Assembly: GCA_012839345.1 (NCBI GenBank)
Contig: DUNN01000015.1
Coordinates: 1-45,731, forward strand
Length of the DNA stretch: 45,731 bases
DNA from: Clostridiales bacterium
GTDB lineage: Bacteria > Bacillota > Clostridia > Oscillospirales > Acutalibacteraceae
Direction of reading: 5' to 3'
Under the pieces are notes generated by a model. The model searched no databases. It had not been told where the DNA came from and was given only the letters and a program-made list of their open reading frames with translations. Positions 26,139-35,109 of this stretch are shown one piece after another; the stretch's first letter is position 1; every line of letters starts with the position of its first letter. Both the position numbers and the translations under genes were made by a program.

Positions 26139-26504
26139 TTAATCAAATTATAGCATCTATAGAATATTTGTCAATATATTTTTTAATGTGAAAAAGTTTT
26201 TATTATAACTGTCAAGACACAGCAGCCTACACCCTTATTTCCCTAACACGAGAGGCAATTTTAAGCTGAAGTGAAATAAACCGAATCAGGCAAAGCATTT
26301 CGTGTTTTCTATCGACAATATATTGGCATATTTTTGCAGTAATCAGGTAATAAAGATGTAACATTTGTTAGTTTTATATAACTTACTTCAGAATATTTAT
26401 AGATTTTGTTGTCAGTTTACATTTTTACAAAAAAGCAATAAGGTGAATTCAAAAGAGCAATTTTTAAAAACAGGTACGCAATTTTAAAAAACAAAACGGA
26501 ATTT

Positions 26505-26810
26505 GTTTATGCTATCATAATCTTGACAAAAACTTAGCACTGGATGATATTAGTTTCCAGGCACATAGCGGCGAAGTGCTGGCTTTCCTGGACGGAAACG
26601 GAGCGGGCAAATCTACCTGCTAAAGGTTTAAACGGCGATTACCAGCCGGATAAATGTGAATATTCTCTGGATGGGGTGCAGAAGCGGTTCCGTCCTCCAC
26701 ATGAAGCAATTGAGGAAGGAATCAGCATTATCTATCAGGAACGCCACATTTTTTTGATTGGACTTTCCGTTGCTGAAAATATTTACTTAGGCAGGATGTC
26801 TGTTAAGTTG
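26505..26810 (+). pseudogene. Sugar ABC transporter ATPase remnant
   Basis: N-terminal ~95 residues of an RbsA/MglA-type ribose/galactose importer ATPase: ALDDISFQAHSGEVL, a Walker A NGAGKST, then a one-base frame break at ~26619, and GLNGDYQPDKCEYSLDG..ISIIYQERH..GLSVAENIYLGRM in the second frame. Everything after the Q-loop region is missing. It is a dead fragment and not the missing ATPase of the maltodextrin system. Confidence 0.8.
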
Positions 26811-26892
26811 CAATACATAGATCACTGTGAAATACCAACGCAATTTGGCAGAAACATCAGAAAAAACGTTCATGAAACGGATCCGTGGTTAC

Positions 26893-26936
26893 AAAAAGGC
26901 CGCCCTGTCATAATTTTCTGCAGGGCGGTCTTTTTT
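26893..26936. terminator. Bidirectional terminator at the araC 3' end
   Basis: 15-bp stem with one G-U pair (26893-26907, 26921-26935), A5 and T6 tracts at the ends. It overlaps the AraC stop codon and closes the remnant on the plus strand. Confidence 0.85.
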
Positions 26937-27783
26937 AACTTTTTAAGCTAGTTCCCTTGAATTTCAAGGGCGTTGTACCGGTAGCTTTCCTAAAAGAAGT
27001 ACAAAAACTGCATTCGTTTTCAAATCCGCTGCGAAACGCAACTTCCTTGATTCGGGCATCCGTCGATGTAAGCAGGAACTTTGCAAACTCGATGCGGACC
27101 CGGATAATATACTCATGCGGCGTAAAACCCGTTTCCTTTTTAAAGACCCTGGTAAAGTAAAAAGGACTCAGAGAAGCCCTTTTCGCCAGTTGCTCCAAGG
27201 TCAGCGGTTTATCTAAGTTTTCAGAAATATAAGCCAGAATTTCTTCAATCATACTTCCATTATTATCTCGAGAGACAATCTTATTAGCGCACAGAATCAA
27301 CTCGGTCAGCAAATCCGTAATAATTTTTGAAACAACCACCTCACTGATTTTCCTGTGCCCATGGTAACCTTCAAAAATCTTAAACATACAGTGCTCGGCA
27401 TTGTATGGATTCTGCGGCGCAAACACAATCCCGCCGCGGGTAGCGGTTTCAAAATACCGCCGGGCAAGGACTCCGTCAAAATGGACCCAGTAAATTTCCC
27501 AACCGCTCTTTGTATAATACTGATGAGGCTTATAACAGTCGATGAACGCCAGGGAGCCTTCGTGCAACGGAATGTGACGTCCGTTTTGCACCACAAAGCC
27601 GTTACCCTTGCACACATAAATAATTAGAAAACTGTTATAGTTCTGCCGGTTTACAGCATAGGTGCTGTCGCAAAAATAATGGCCCGTGCAAAGCGGATAA
27701 AAATACATCTCCTTGGCCTGCGAACTGTGTGTATGGAAATAAATATCGGAGGTTTGCAAAACACCCTGGTCATTTATTTTCAC
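26935..27783 (-). CDS. AraC-family transcriptional regulator
   Basis: 282 aa. Residues ~30-150 form the cupin-like sensor domain (HIPLHEGSLAFIDCYKPHQYY), and ~170-278 the double HTH with LAKRASLSPFYFTRVFKKETGFTPHEYI and FENECSFCTSFRKATGTTPLKF. Divergent from the DUF5107/TPR gene with 130 nt between, so it is the natural candidate regulator of that gene. It has its own near-consensus promoter at 27843-27871, while the divergent gene lacks a good one, suggesting activation by this protein. The inducer is probably a sugar, from family habits. Confidence 0.9.
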   Translation of the reverse strand: MKINDQGVLQTSDIYFHTHSSQAKEMYFYPLCTGHYFCDSTYAVNRQNYNSFLIIYVCKGNGFVVQNGRHIPLHEGSLAFIDCYKPHQYYTKSGWEIYWVHFDGVLARRYFETATRGGIVFAPQNPYNAEHCMFKIFEGYHGHRKISEVVVSKIITDLLTELILCANKIVSRDNNGSMIEEILAYISENLDKPLTLEQLAKRASLSPFYFTRVFKKETGFTPHEYIIRVRIEFAKFLLTSTDARIKEVAFRSGFENECSFCTSFRKATGTTPLKFKGTSLKS

Positions 27784-27811
27784 GTCAGTATTCCCCTTTA
27801 ATTTGAAATAA

Positions 27812-27871
27812 ATAGATATCTTTTCTCGATCACAGGTATTTTATTATAGATATTTAGACGATAATAGTCAA
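27812..27871 (-). promoter_or_regulatory. araC promoter and ATAGATAT direct repeats
   Basis: Minus-strand -35 TTGACT (27866-27871) and perfect -10 TATAAT (27843-27848), 17-nt spacer. ATAGATAT occurs twice in direct orientation (27812-27819 and 27846-27853), a possible AraC site pair. On the plus strand only a weak GATAAT -10 (27860-27865) is available for the divergent gene. Confidence 0.65.
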
Positions 27872-27913
27872 ACCCTTCTTGAAAAATTTGTTTAAAAATC
27901 AGGAGGCATCATC

Positions 27914-30900
27914 ATGAAGCACATTAAAAAGCAAGTAGAAGTATGGCAGGAAAAAGTGACAATACCGACCTATGGCGTCGGTATTCCGGATAAAAACCCG
28001 ATGTTTCTGGAAAAACGTGTTTATCAGGGCAGTTCCGGCAAAGTTTATCCACTTCCTGTCATCGATAAAATATACGACGAAAAAAAGGATCAGGATTATA
28101 ATGCTGTTTTCCTGGAAAACGATTATATTAAGGTCATGATTCTGCCGGAACTGGGCGGACGTATCCAACGCGCGTACGACAAAACAAACGGCTACGACTT
28201 CGTTTACTATAATGAAGTCATCAAGCCGGCACTTGTTGGTCTTACCGGACCATGGATCAGCGGTGGAATCGAATTTAACTGGCCACAGCACCACCGCCCC
28301 TCCACCTTCTCCCCCGTGGATTATACCCTTTGCGAAAACCCGGACGGCAGCAAAACCGTGCGCGTCAGCGAAATAGACAAAATCAACGGCACAAAAGGCA
28401 TGGCGAGCTTCACACTCTATCCGGACAAAGCTTACATAGAAATCAAAGGCCAGCTTTATAACTCCACCGATATACCCCAGACATTCCTGTGGTGGGCAAA
28501 CCCAGCTGTTAGCGTAAATGACAACACCCAGTCCATTTTCCCGCCGGATGTTCACGCAGTGATGGACCACGGAAAACGTGACGTTTCCAAATTTCCGATT
28601 GCAACAGGTGTTTATTACAAGCACGATTACGGTGCCGGTGTGGACATCTCCCGTTACAAAAACATCCCCGTACCGACCTCTTATATGGCATATCATTCGG
28701 ACTTCAATTTCGTCGGCGGCTATGACTATGGTGTGGAGGCCGGAATTCTGCATATTGCCGACCACCATGTTTCGCCGGGCAAAAAGCAGTGGACTTGGGG
28801 CTGCGGCGAGTTTGGAAAAGCGTGGGACCGCAACCTCACGGATAAAAACGGTCCCTACATTGAACTGATGACCGGAATGTTTACCGATAACCAGCCGGAC
28901 TTCACATGGCTCAAACCCTTTGAGGAAAAATGCTTCACCCAGTATTTCATGCCCTACAAAAAGGTAGGCAGCGTCAAAAATGCAAGCACAGAAGTCGTTC
29001 TAAATCTGGAAGCGAATGAAAATACCGCAAACATTTGCGTCTATGCAACCGGTGTTTACAAGAACGCGAAAATTGTACTTCAGGCGAACGGCAAAACAAT
29101 GTATGAAACCGTTCAGAAGATTTCGCCCAACGATGTTCTCAGCGCGGAAGTTTCTACACATGGCATAAAACCAGAAGAATTGACTTTATCCGTTTACGAC
29201 GAAACGGGCCGCCTAATGCTCCGCTATACCCCCGCACCGAAAAAAATTGAAAAACTCCCGGAGCCTGCCCAACCCGCAAAAGACCCAAAGGAAATCGCTA
29301 CGAATGAAGAGCTCTACTTAACCGGCCTGCACATTGAGCAGTACCGCCACGCTACGTATCTGCCGGACCCGTATTATTTGGAAGGACTCCGGCGTGACCC
29401 TGGCGACAGCCGCATCAACAACGCTTATGGACTGCTGCTGTTTCGCAGGGGATTGTTTCGCGAAAGCGAAGCGTATTTCCGCAAAGCAGTGGAACGCATT
29501 ACCTGGAAAAACCCCAACCCGTATGACAGCGAACCCTACTATAACCTTGGTCTCAGTCTGCTGTACCAGAATCGCCATGACGAAGCTTTCGACGCGTTTT
29601 ATAAAGCAACTTGGACCAGCGCGCAGCAGGAAATGTCTTTCTATCACCTTGCTGCGATTGCCGCAAGCAAGGGCAGTTGGCAGGAAGCGCTGGTCTTTGT
29701 GGAGCGCTCTTTGGTAAAGAATCTGCACAACATTAAGGCACGTGCTTTGAAAGCGCTGATTCTGCGCAAACTCGGAAAAACCATAGAAGCACAAGAGTGG
29801 CTTCAGGAAAATCTCCGCGTAGACCCGTTTGATTATACCTCCCGTCTGGAGCTCGATTCTCTGACGGGCAGGGGGCATGAAGAAACACTTTGCCTGATGC
29901 GCAATGAGCCGGGAACTTTTCTTGAGGTGGCTTCCGAATATGCTTCCTACGGCTGCCTTGACGAGGCCATCAGCGTTCTTCGCCTGTGCACTGCAAAATA
30001 TCCGATGCTCGCCTACTATGAAGCGTATTATTTCGCCCGAAAGGGCAGCGATAAGGAGAGCAAAGCCGCTCTTTCAGAGGCTGCAAAGCGCAGCCCGCTG
30101 TACTGCTTCCCGAACCGGCTGGGCGATATCGCCGTTCTGGAATATGCCATCGAAGCAGCGCCGTCGGACGCGAAAGCTCCCTACTATCTTGGCAACCTCT
30201 GGTATGACCGGAGGCAGTTTAAACAGGCACGTGAGCTGTGGGAAAAATCCATACAGCTTGACGACACGTTCCCGACAGTATGGCGCAACCTATCCCTCGC
30301 CTATTACAATAAAGAGCACAACCCGGACAAAGCACAAAAGGCGCTGGAAACTGCGTTCGCCCTGGATAAAACGGATGCGCGCGTATTCCTGGAGCTTGAC
30401 CAGCTCTACAAAAAGCGCAGTGTCTCTCCGGCGGAACGAATCAAGCACTTTGAGGCAAACAAGGACGTCGTCGAACAACGTGACGACCTCTGCGTGGAAT
30501 ATATTACACTGCTGAATCTGCTTGGACACCATGAGGAAGCTTATCAACGTATTCAAGCTCGCAAGTTCCACCCATGGGAAGGCGGAGAAGGTAAAATAAC
30601 CAAACAATACACAGTCGCATTGTTAGAGATGGCGCGGAAAGCGCTGGCACAAGGCGATGCAGCAAAGGCGAAAGGTCTGCTGACCAAAGCGCTCGTCTTC
30701 CCGGAGAATCTGGGAGAAGGAAAACTGGAAGGCCAAAAAGACAATGATATTTACTACTACCTCGGCTGTGCCTGCGAAGCATTGGGCGACATCCAGGGCG
30801 CAAAGCAGAACTGGGAACTCGCAACCATCGGCGACCAAGAGCCGGCCGGAATGATGTATTACAACGACCAACCAGCCGACATGATTTTCTATCAGGGCCT

Positions 30901-31210
30901 GGCTCTGCAAAAATTGGGAAAAACAGAAGAAGCGCTCAGCCGTTTCCACAAGCTGGTTGATTACGGCGAAAAACACATCTTCGACAACGTCCGCATCGAC
31001 TATTTTGCGGTTTCCCTGCCGGATTTGCAGCTCTTCGATGAAGACCTGAACCTCCGCAACGAAGCACACTGCCGCTACCTCATCGCGTTGGGCAGCTATG
31101 GTCTGGGCGATAACGAAAGAGCCTTGCGGTCCTGCCAGGAAACCTTAAAAATAAACTGTGCCCACATGGGTGCCGTGCTGAATCAAAAGCTATTTCAGCA
31201 GGGCATGTGA
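27914..31210 (+). CDS. DUF5107 and TPR-repeat protein
   Basis: Very large cytosolic protein, 1098 aa, no signal peptide or transmembrane segment. Residues ~20-350 match the DUF5107 domain, a galactose-mutarotase-like beta-sandwich with many aromatic residues (GGIEFNWPQHHRPSTF, WTWGCGEFGKAWDRN). This is followed by a beta domain to ~440, then many TPR units (for example NAYGLLLFRRGLFRESEAYF and YYNLGLSLLYQNRHDEAFDAF) to the C-terminus. The fold suggests carbohydrate binding or catalysis, but function is unproved. ATG 27914 has AGGAGG 9 nt upstream. Monocistronic, divergent from an AraC regulator, and terminated at 31355-31397. Confidence 0.85.
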   Translation: MKHIKKQVEVWQEKVTIPTYGVGIPDKNPMFLEKRVYQGSSGKVYPLPVIDKIYDEKKDQDYNAVFLENDYIKVMILPELGGRIQRAYDKTNGYDFVYYNEVIKPALVGLTGPWISGGIEFNWPQHHRPSTFSPVDYTLCENPDGSKTVRVSEIDKINGTKGMASFTLYPDKAYIEIKGQLYNSTDIPQTFLWWANPAVSVNDNTQSIFPPDVHAVMDHGKRDVSKFPIATGVYYKHDYGAGVDISRYKNIPVPTSYMAYHSDFNFVGGYDYGVEAGILHIADHHVSPGKKQWTWGCGEFGKAWDRNLTDKNGPYIELMTGMFTDNQPDFTWLKPFEEKCFTQYFMPYKKVGSVKNASTEVVLNLEANENTANICVYATGVYKNAKIVLQANGKTMYETVQKISPNDVLSAEVSTHGIKPEELTLSVYDETGRLMLRYTPAPKKIEKLPEPAQPAKDPKEIATNEELYLTGLHIEQYRHATYLPDPYYLEGLRRDPGDSRINNAYGLLLFRRGLFRESEAYFRKAVERITWKNPNPYDSEPYYNLGLSLLYQNRHDEAFDAFYKATWTSAQQEMSFYHLAAIAASKGSWQEALVFVERSLVKNLHNIKARALKALILRKLGKTIEAQEWLQENLRVDPFDYTSRLELDSLTGRGHEETLCLMRNEPGTFLEVASEYASYGCLDEAISVLRLCTAKYPMLAYYEAYYFARKGSDKESKAALSEAAKRSPLYCFPNRLGDIAVLEYAIEAAPSDAKAPYYLGNLWYDRRQFKQARELWEKSIQLDDTFPTVWRNLSLAYYNKEHNPDKAQKALETAFALDKTDARVFLELDQLYKKRSVSPAERIKHFEANKDVVEQRDDLCVEYITLLNLLGHHEEAYQRIQARKFHPWEGGEGKITKQYTVALLEMARKALAQGDAAKAKGLLTKALVFPENLGEGKLEGQKDNDIYYYLGCACEALGDIQGAKQNWELATIGDQEPAGMMYYNDQPADMIFYQGLALQKLGKTEEALSRFHKLVDYGEKHIFDNVRIDYFAVSLPDLQLFDEDLNLRNEAHCRYLIALGSYGLGDNERALRSCQETLKINCAHMGAVLNQKLFQQGM

Positions 31211-31354
31211 AAAAATAAAGAATCGGTTCCGCAGCATCCAGGTGAATGAAGCACAGAAAGCGGTAACCGTCAGCATAAGTTGCATTCACTATAAAAGTGA
31301 GAGGGTCTACCGCCTGCTTTTCGCAAAGCGAGCAGTAAATTCTTCTGGCACACA

Positions 31355-31398
31355 AAAAATCCGTACAAAAGAGCATAACTCTTTTGTACGGATTTTTT
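31355..31398. terminator. Bidirectional terminator
   Basis: 19-bp perfect stem (31355-31373, 31379-31397) with 5-nt loop CATAA and A/T tracts at both ends, serving both the DUF5107 gene (plus) and the DUF4317 gene (minus). Confidence 0.92.
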
Positions 31399-31413
31399 AT
31401 CACTAACCTGCCG

Positions 31414-32541
31414 TTATGTAATATGAATATTTACACCGTTTACTTCGACCCCTTCGTCCGCGCGGATTAAAATATACTTGACCCCATTGATGATGCGTGT
31501 TTCCACCAGATCGCTGCGTTCCGGGTTCACACGAATTGTCACATTTGGAGTGTGAATTTCAAATTGTTTGGTATCAATCAGATTCCGCGGGCTAATCTCA
31601 GTATTGGCACCGAATTCGGTATCGTATTTTTCTTCAAACGCGGTCACGCGGGCTTCGGGGATACCACAGGATTCCAAAACCCCCTTGACGGTTTCTTTGG
31701 AAATCACCAGCGGGTCCGCCTCTTTGTTTGCTTTATGCTCTTCAATCATTTCGGATAACTGCTCATGAACCGCCTGTACCACGTCAAGGCTGCAATCTTC
31801 AGCGACGGTGTCCGACAGAATGGACTGGAAGGTCTCTTTCTGCGCGGCAGCCGGCATTGGAATTTCGCTTTTGAACACGGTATCCACGAATTCCTCGTGG
31901 TTTTCTGCAATGTTGCGGGAATAGTAGAGCGCATTATAAATGTTGGCGCTGCGGTCGTCAAAAGCTGGAAACAGGAATCCAAGCTCGGGCGCCGACACCA
32001 CCCAGTCGGCCGTAATATTGCGGAACGTGTTTTCGGAAACATAGTAGCCAAGCGCCGGTTTAGTCGGTTTTACAGGGCAAATGCTGCACAAAAAGTAGGA
32101 ATACACTTCGGTCGAATCATCCTGCTTTTCCCCATCTTTTGTGTAGTATGGGACATCATATTTATCGCAGGCCAGAAGAATCAGATAATGACCTTCCATG
32201 TTGAGCGACTGAATCACACGATTGTAGAATTCCCGCACGGCGGCATCGTCTTCCAGGGCGGAATCTTTGAGCGCCATAAGCAGCTGATGTTCCTCTCCCT
32301 CCAGCACCTGTTTCGTTGCAAACTCGATGTTAATCAGGTTCTTTTCGAGAGTTCCGGACAGTGTCTTCTTCAGAATGGTCAAAAGCTCCTCGGATTCCTC
32401 CTGAGGCATTAAAGCAAGCGATTGATTCAGTTCTGTAACAATTTCTCTTTTATCGTTTACATAACAGCCGCGCACCCGGGTTATGTTGCTTTTATCCGGA
32501 CGAAAGCGCCGACGGACTTCCGCAATTTCTTTTTCATTCAT
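31414..32541 (-). CDS. DUF4317 domain protein
   Basis: Cytosolic protein, 375 aa, matching DUF4317 over its whole length (starts EIAEVRRRFRPDKSNITRVRGCYV, ends in a beta-rich tail with RIINGVKYILIRADEG). The family is widespread in Clostridia and has no known function. Central region has CSICPVKP and many acidic residues; no catalytic motif is recognisable. It has its own promoter (32598-32626) and terminator, so it forms a single-gene unit. Confidence 0.88.
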   Translation of the reverse strand: MNEKEIAEVRRRFRPDKSNITRVRGCYVNDKREIVTELNQSLALMPQEESEELLTILKKTLSGTLEKNLINIEFATKQVLEGEEHQLLMALKDSALEDDAAVREFYNRVIQSLNMEGHYLILLACDKYDVPYYTKDGEKQDDSTEVYSYFLCSICPVKPTKPALGYYVSENTFRNITADWVVSAPELGFLFPAFDDRSANIYNALYYSRNIAENHEEFVDTVFKSEIPMPAAAQKETFQSILSDTVAEDCSLDVVQAVHEQLSEMIEEHKANKEADPLVISKETVKGVLESCGIPEARVTAFEEKYDTEFGANTEISPRNLIDTKQFEIHTPNVTIRVNPERSDLVETRIINGVKYILIRADEGVEVNGVNIHIT

Positions 32542-32597
32542 CGTAAAATATCCTCATTCAATTATGTATGTAGTTTCGTTCTGATTCCGTATTTTTC

Positions 32598-32626
32598 ATT
32601 GTATCATGAAAAAATGCCTTTGTCAC
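32598..32626 (-). promoter_or_regulatory. Promoter of the DUF4317 gene
   Basis: Minus-strand -35 GTGACA (32621-32626) and -10 TACAAT (32598-32603), 17-nt spacer, ~50 nt before the start codon. Confidence 0.7.
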
Positions 32627-32646
32627 GATACTCAAAAGCCTTTCAC

Positions 32647-32895
32647 TTATGGATTCCACTCGTAGATTGCAAGAATGCGCGGAGTATATTCATGAAAGCT
32701 TGTTTCGGGGGCATCCGCCGCCACCAGAAAATGCCCTTCCACGCGATAAACTCCGCTGCGGTATAGCTGGGATTCCTCATCACTGGACAGGCAGGCTCCA
32801 CAGTTTGCGCAGCAGCAGGCGTCGGGATCACCAAATTCCACCCAAACCAGTTTTCCTTCGTACGGTTTCAGATTTTTGATAACATTGCCTTTCAT
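32647..32895 (-). CDS. Small Cys-rich protein of unknown function
   Basis: 82 aa from ATG 32895, chosen because GAGGAAGG lies ~8 nt upstream; the longer frame to 32949 would start inside a leader hairpin. Residues ~20-36 read VEFGDPDACCCANCGACL: six Cys in a short stretch (CCC-x2-C-x2-C) that could bind zinc or an Fe-S cluster, followed by an acidic-aromatic C-terminal half ending in YEWNP. No family recognised. It lies 20 nt beyond the DUF4317 promoter and has its own strong promoter and structured 5' leader, so it is probably a real, separately controlled gene. Confidence 0.65.
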   Translation of the reverse strand: MKGNVIKNLKPYEGKLVWVEFGDPDACCCANCGACLSSDEESQLYRSGVYRVEGHFLVAADAPETSFHEYTPRILAIYEWNP

Positions 32896-32916
32896 TCTAT
32901 ATTCCTTCCTCATAGG

Positions 32917-32965
32917 ATTCCTCGTTTCGTCTGTCTGACTGCCCATCATTTCCGAAACGAGGAAT
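32917..32965 (-). promoter_or_regulatory. Leader hairpin of the small Cys-rich gene
   Basis: 13-bp perfect inverted repeat ATTCCTCGTTTCG/CGAAACGAGGAAT (32917-32929, 32953-32965) with a 23-nt loop, between the promoter and the ribosome site. Could be an RNA switch, attenuator or operator. It has no T tract, so it is not a simple terminator. Confidence 0.55.
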
Positions 32966-32984
32966 TTCCGCTTCTAATAGCATT

Positions 32985-33013
32985 TATATAACACGTATCC
33001 GCAGGTCTGTCAA
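32985..33013 (-). promoter_or_regulatory. Promoter of the small Cys-rich gene
   Basis: Perfect minus-strand -35 TTGACA (33008-33013) and -10 TATATA (32985-32990) with a 17-nt spacer. It implies an ~80-nt leader before ATG 32895. Confidence 0.7.
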
Positions 33014-33144
33014 TGGACAGTCGGAAATGATTCCCCTTGCGCGGTGAAAAACTGTTGGTTTCATCAGGACAAAATATGCCGTGCAGAAACGTGTCTTGGC
33101 ACCTGTCGCAAAACCTTCCAAAAGGCAGAAGACGCCTCATAACA

Positions 33145-33180
33145 TTTAGGGCACACGTTTTTGGAAACGTGTGCCCTAAA
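33145..33180 (-). terminator. Hairpin after the oleate hydratase gene
   Basis: 16-bp perfect stem (33145-33160, 33165-33180) with loop TTGG, 9 nt past the stop codon. The T tract is short, so termination may be incomplete or need a factor; alternatively it protects the mRNA 3' end. Confidence 0.7.
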
Positions 33181-33189
33181 TTGGAACTA

Positions 33190-34959
33190 TTAAATGACAT
33201 GATATTTTCGGAGCAAGTCCTCAATGACCGTACCGGACACTTTCTTCAGTGCTCGCTTTCCTATAAAGTTCATGGGGAATGGCAGCTTCATTTCGGAAAG
33301 CTTTTTACCGTCCATCATTTTAGAGGTAGAATCCAGCAGTACGCGAATGTCATAGCAGGAAGCGAACACTTCCGGCACGCCGCGGTCGATATTCAGCAGG
33401 GTGTAAACCGCCTCCATAGCAGTGCGGACGGAATATTCTACGGTAAAGATAGTATCGCGCTCCGTTTCTGCAAACTGGCCGATGAACGCAAAGTTCACGC
33501 TGCCGTCCGGCACAACGTTTGGCCGGTCGCCCTTCCTTCTGGGCATGAAGAATGCGGTTACATAGGGCATCATGCAGGGAACGCAGTGTGTGGAGTGAAC
33601 CGCCATATCGTGAATTTCCGATTCCGGCACGCCCAGATGGTACAGCCATTCTTCTGCGATTTCCGTACCCGTGCAGTCGCGCATTGGTTTTTTTATATAG
33701 TTGCCCGGAACATTCGTAAACAGGCTGTAAATCCATACAACCAACTGGTTTCTCGGCTGTTCCTTAAAATGCGGCTGGCGGTTCAGGGTGTAGCTCATCA
33801 GCCAGTTGGAATCTTTAATGGTAATAATTCCGCCCGTAACCACCTTGCCGCTGAACGGGTCGCGCTTGCAGATTTTTTCAATATAGGGCGGAATCCGGTT
33901 GTCCAGCGTGGTAAGCGTTGCGGATTCCCAGTTGGTCTTTTCCAGATTGGTGCAGAACTTATCCGGATGGCCGAAAGACGGGTCCTGCTTGGCGATATTC
34001 CGCCACAATTCCCAGCAGGCGCCTGGAGCCGTGTTCATAACCGCCGGATGGTCGTCGTCGCCAAGAGTTGAATTTTCGGTCAGGCTTCCGTTTGTAATAA
34101 AGATGAGATCGTCTTCAATCAGGTCAATGCATTCCTCTTTGCCGCCGCGTTCAAATAGGATTTTGGTAGCAACCTTTGTCCCTTTTTGAATATCAAACAG
34201 CACGTTGGTCACTTTGGTGTCGTACTGGAAGTGAACATGATGGGATTCCAAATATTTCACCATCGGAAGAATCAAGGACTCGTACTGATTGTACTTGGTG
34301 AATTTCAGAGCGGAAAAGTCCGGAAGACCGCCAATGTGATGAATAAAGCGCTGAATGTACCGTTTCATTTCCAGTGCGCTGTGCCAGTCCTCAAAGGCAA
34401 ACATAGTGCGCCAGTAAAGCCAGAAATTGGATTTAAAAAATTCTTCCGTAAAGACATCGGTGATTTTTTTATCGTACAGGTCTTCATCACGCGTGAAGAA
34501 AAGCTTCATAATTTCCATGGAAGCTTTGTCCGAAAGGCCAAATTTTCCGTCGGTATGGGCATCCTGCCCCCTGTTTACGGTCGCCCGCATCAAGGAGTAG
34601 TTCGGGTCCTTTTTGTTCAGCCAATAAAATTCGTCCAAAACAGACGCGCCTTCTGTTTCCAAAGATGGGATGGAACGGAACAAATCCCACAAGCATTCAA
34701 AATGGTTTTCCATTTCGCGGCCGCCGCGGATGACAAAGCCCTTGTCCGCATCGCGGATTCCGTCACATGCACCGCCCGGAAGCTTCGTTTCCTCCAAGAT
34801 GTGAATGTGCTCGCCCTTCATCTGGCCGTCACGCACCAAAAAACATGCCGCCGCCAGAGAAGCCAGACCGGAACCAACCAGATAGGCGGATTTTTTATCG
34901 ACATTCGCCGGTTTCTGCGGGCGCGCGAACGCCTCATAATTTCCGCTGCTGTAATACAT
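33190..34959 (-). CDS. ohyA: Oleate hydratase
   Basis: FAD-dependent fatty-acid double-bond hydratase (formerly myosin-cross-reactive antigen), 589 aa, that turns oleic acid into 10-hydroxystearic acid. The start is ATG 34959 ([11 protein letters not shown]) with GGAGGTG upstream, not the open frame to 35055. The FAD-binding loop is [13 protein letters not shown] at residues 26-38. The catalytic Glu E82 (GGREMENH) and the conserved Tyr Y201 (MKRYIQRF) fall at the same numbers as those reported, from memory, for Staphylococcus aureus OhyA. No signal peptide; works at the membrane face on free fatty acids. It detoxifies host or plant unsaturated fatty acids. Preceded by a TetR gene that probably controls it. 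Confidence 0.96.
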   Translation of the reverse strand: MYYSSGNYEAFARPQKPANVDKKSAYLVGSGLASLAAACFLVRDGQMKGEHIHILEETKLPGGACDGIRDADKGFVIRGGREMENHFECLWDLFRSIPSLETEGASVLDEFYWLNKKDPNYSLMRATVNRGQDAHTDGKFGLSDKASMEIMKLFFTRDEDLYDKKITDVFTEEFFKSNFWLYWRTMFAFEDWHSALEMKRYIQRFIHHIGGLPDFSALKFTKYNQYESLILPMVKYLESHHVHFQYDTKVTNVLFDIQKGTKVATKILFERGGKEECIDLIEDDLIFITNGSLTENSTLGDDDHPAVMNTAPGACWELWRNIAKQDPSFGHPDKFCTNLEKTNWESATLTTLDNRIPPYIEKICKRDPFSGKVVTGGIITIKDSNWLMSYTLNRQPHFKEQPRNQLVVWIYSLFTNVPGNYIKKPMRDCTGTEIAEEWLYHLGVPESEIHDMAVHSTHCVPCMMPYVTAFFMPRRKGDRPNVVPDGSVNFAFIGQFAETERDTIFTVEYSVRTAMEAVYTLLNIDRGVPEVFASCYDIRVLLDSTSKMMDGKKLSEMKLPFPMNFIGKRALKKVSGTVIEDLLRKYHVI

Positions 34960-35026
34960 GATAAAGCACCTCCAAATCGATAAAATCAATCTGATGGCTT
35001 TATCATAAAGAAAACCACCCGCAAAT

Positions 35027-35095
35027 ACCATAGACAATTCCGCCTGGGTGTGCAAGGTTTTGACACCGGCCGAGGATTGTAAATACTTTTTACAA
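35027..35095 (-). promoter_or_regulatory. Possible ohyA promoter with upstream palindrome
   Basis: Minus-strand -35 TTGCAC (35050-35055) and -10 TATGGT (35027-35032), 17-nt spacer. A palindrome TTGTAAA-5-TTTACAA (35077-35083, 35089-35095) lies ~20 bp upstream of the -35, a position better suited to an activator or to read-through control than to simple blocking. Confidence 0.5.
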
Positions 35096-35109
35096 ATAAC
35101 GCGAATTGT

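Larger units (their letters stand above)
25995..26504. promoter_or_regulatory. AT-rich control region of the maltodextrin operon
   Basis: A 510-nt AT-rich stretch without a gene. It contains the two LacI-type sites and a minus-strand -35 TTGACT with a -10 TGTAAT around 26026-26055 (18-nt spacer), which places the start of transcription on the proximal operator. The rest shows nothing specific. Confidence 0.55.

Noticed and set aside
26841..26892. Short sequence with A-rich repeats after the ABC remnant
   Set aside because: Considered as an attachment site or CRISPR-like repeat, but there is no repeat unit or spacer structure.
26544..26951. Treating the ABC ATPase ORF as the missing maltodextrin ATPase
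   Set aside because: It is truncated, frameshifted and of the ribose (CUT2) type, not the MalK/MsmK type.
27899..28768. 289-codon antisense ORF inside the DUF5107 gene
   Set aside because: Long open frame on the opposite strand of a clearly conserved gene; codon-bias shadow with no homology seen.
31211..31354. Possible small RNA between the DUF5107 gene and its terminator
   Set aside because: No promoter and no stable fold besides the terminator; more likely a 3' untranslated region.
32946..33224. 92-codon ORF on the minus strand
   Set aside because: Spans the oleate hydratase hairpin and the promoter of the small Cys-rich gene; composition is not coding-like and it has no ribosome site.
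33037..34071. 344-codon antisense ORF over ohyA
   Set aside because: Shadow of the oleate hydratase gene, whose catalytic motifs are beyond doubt.
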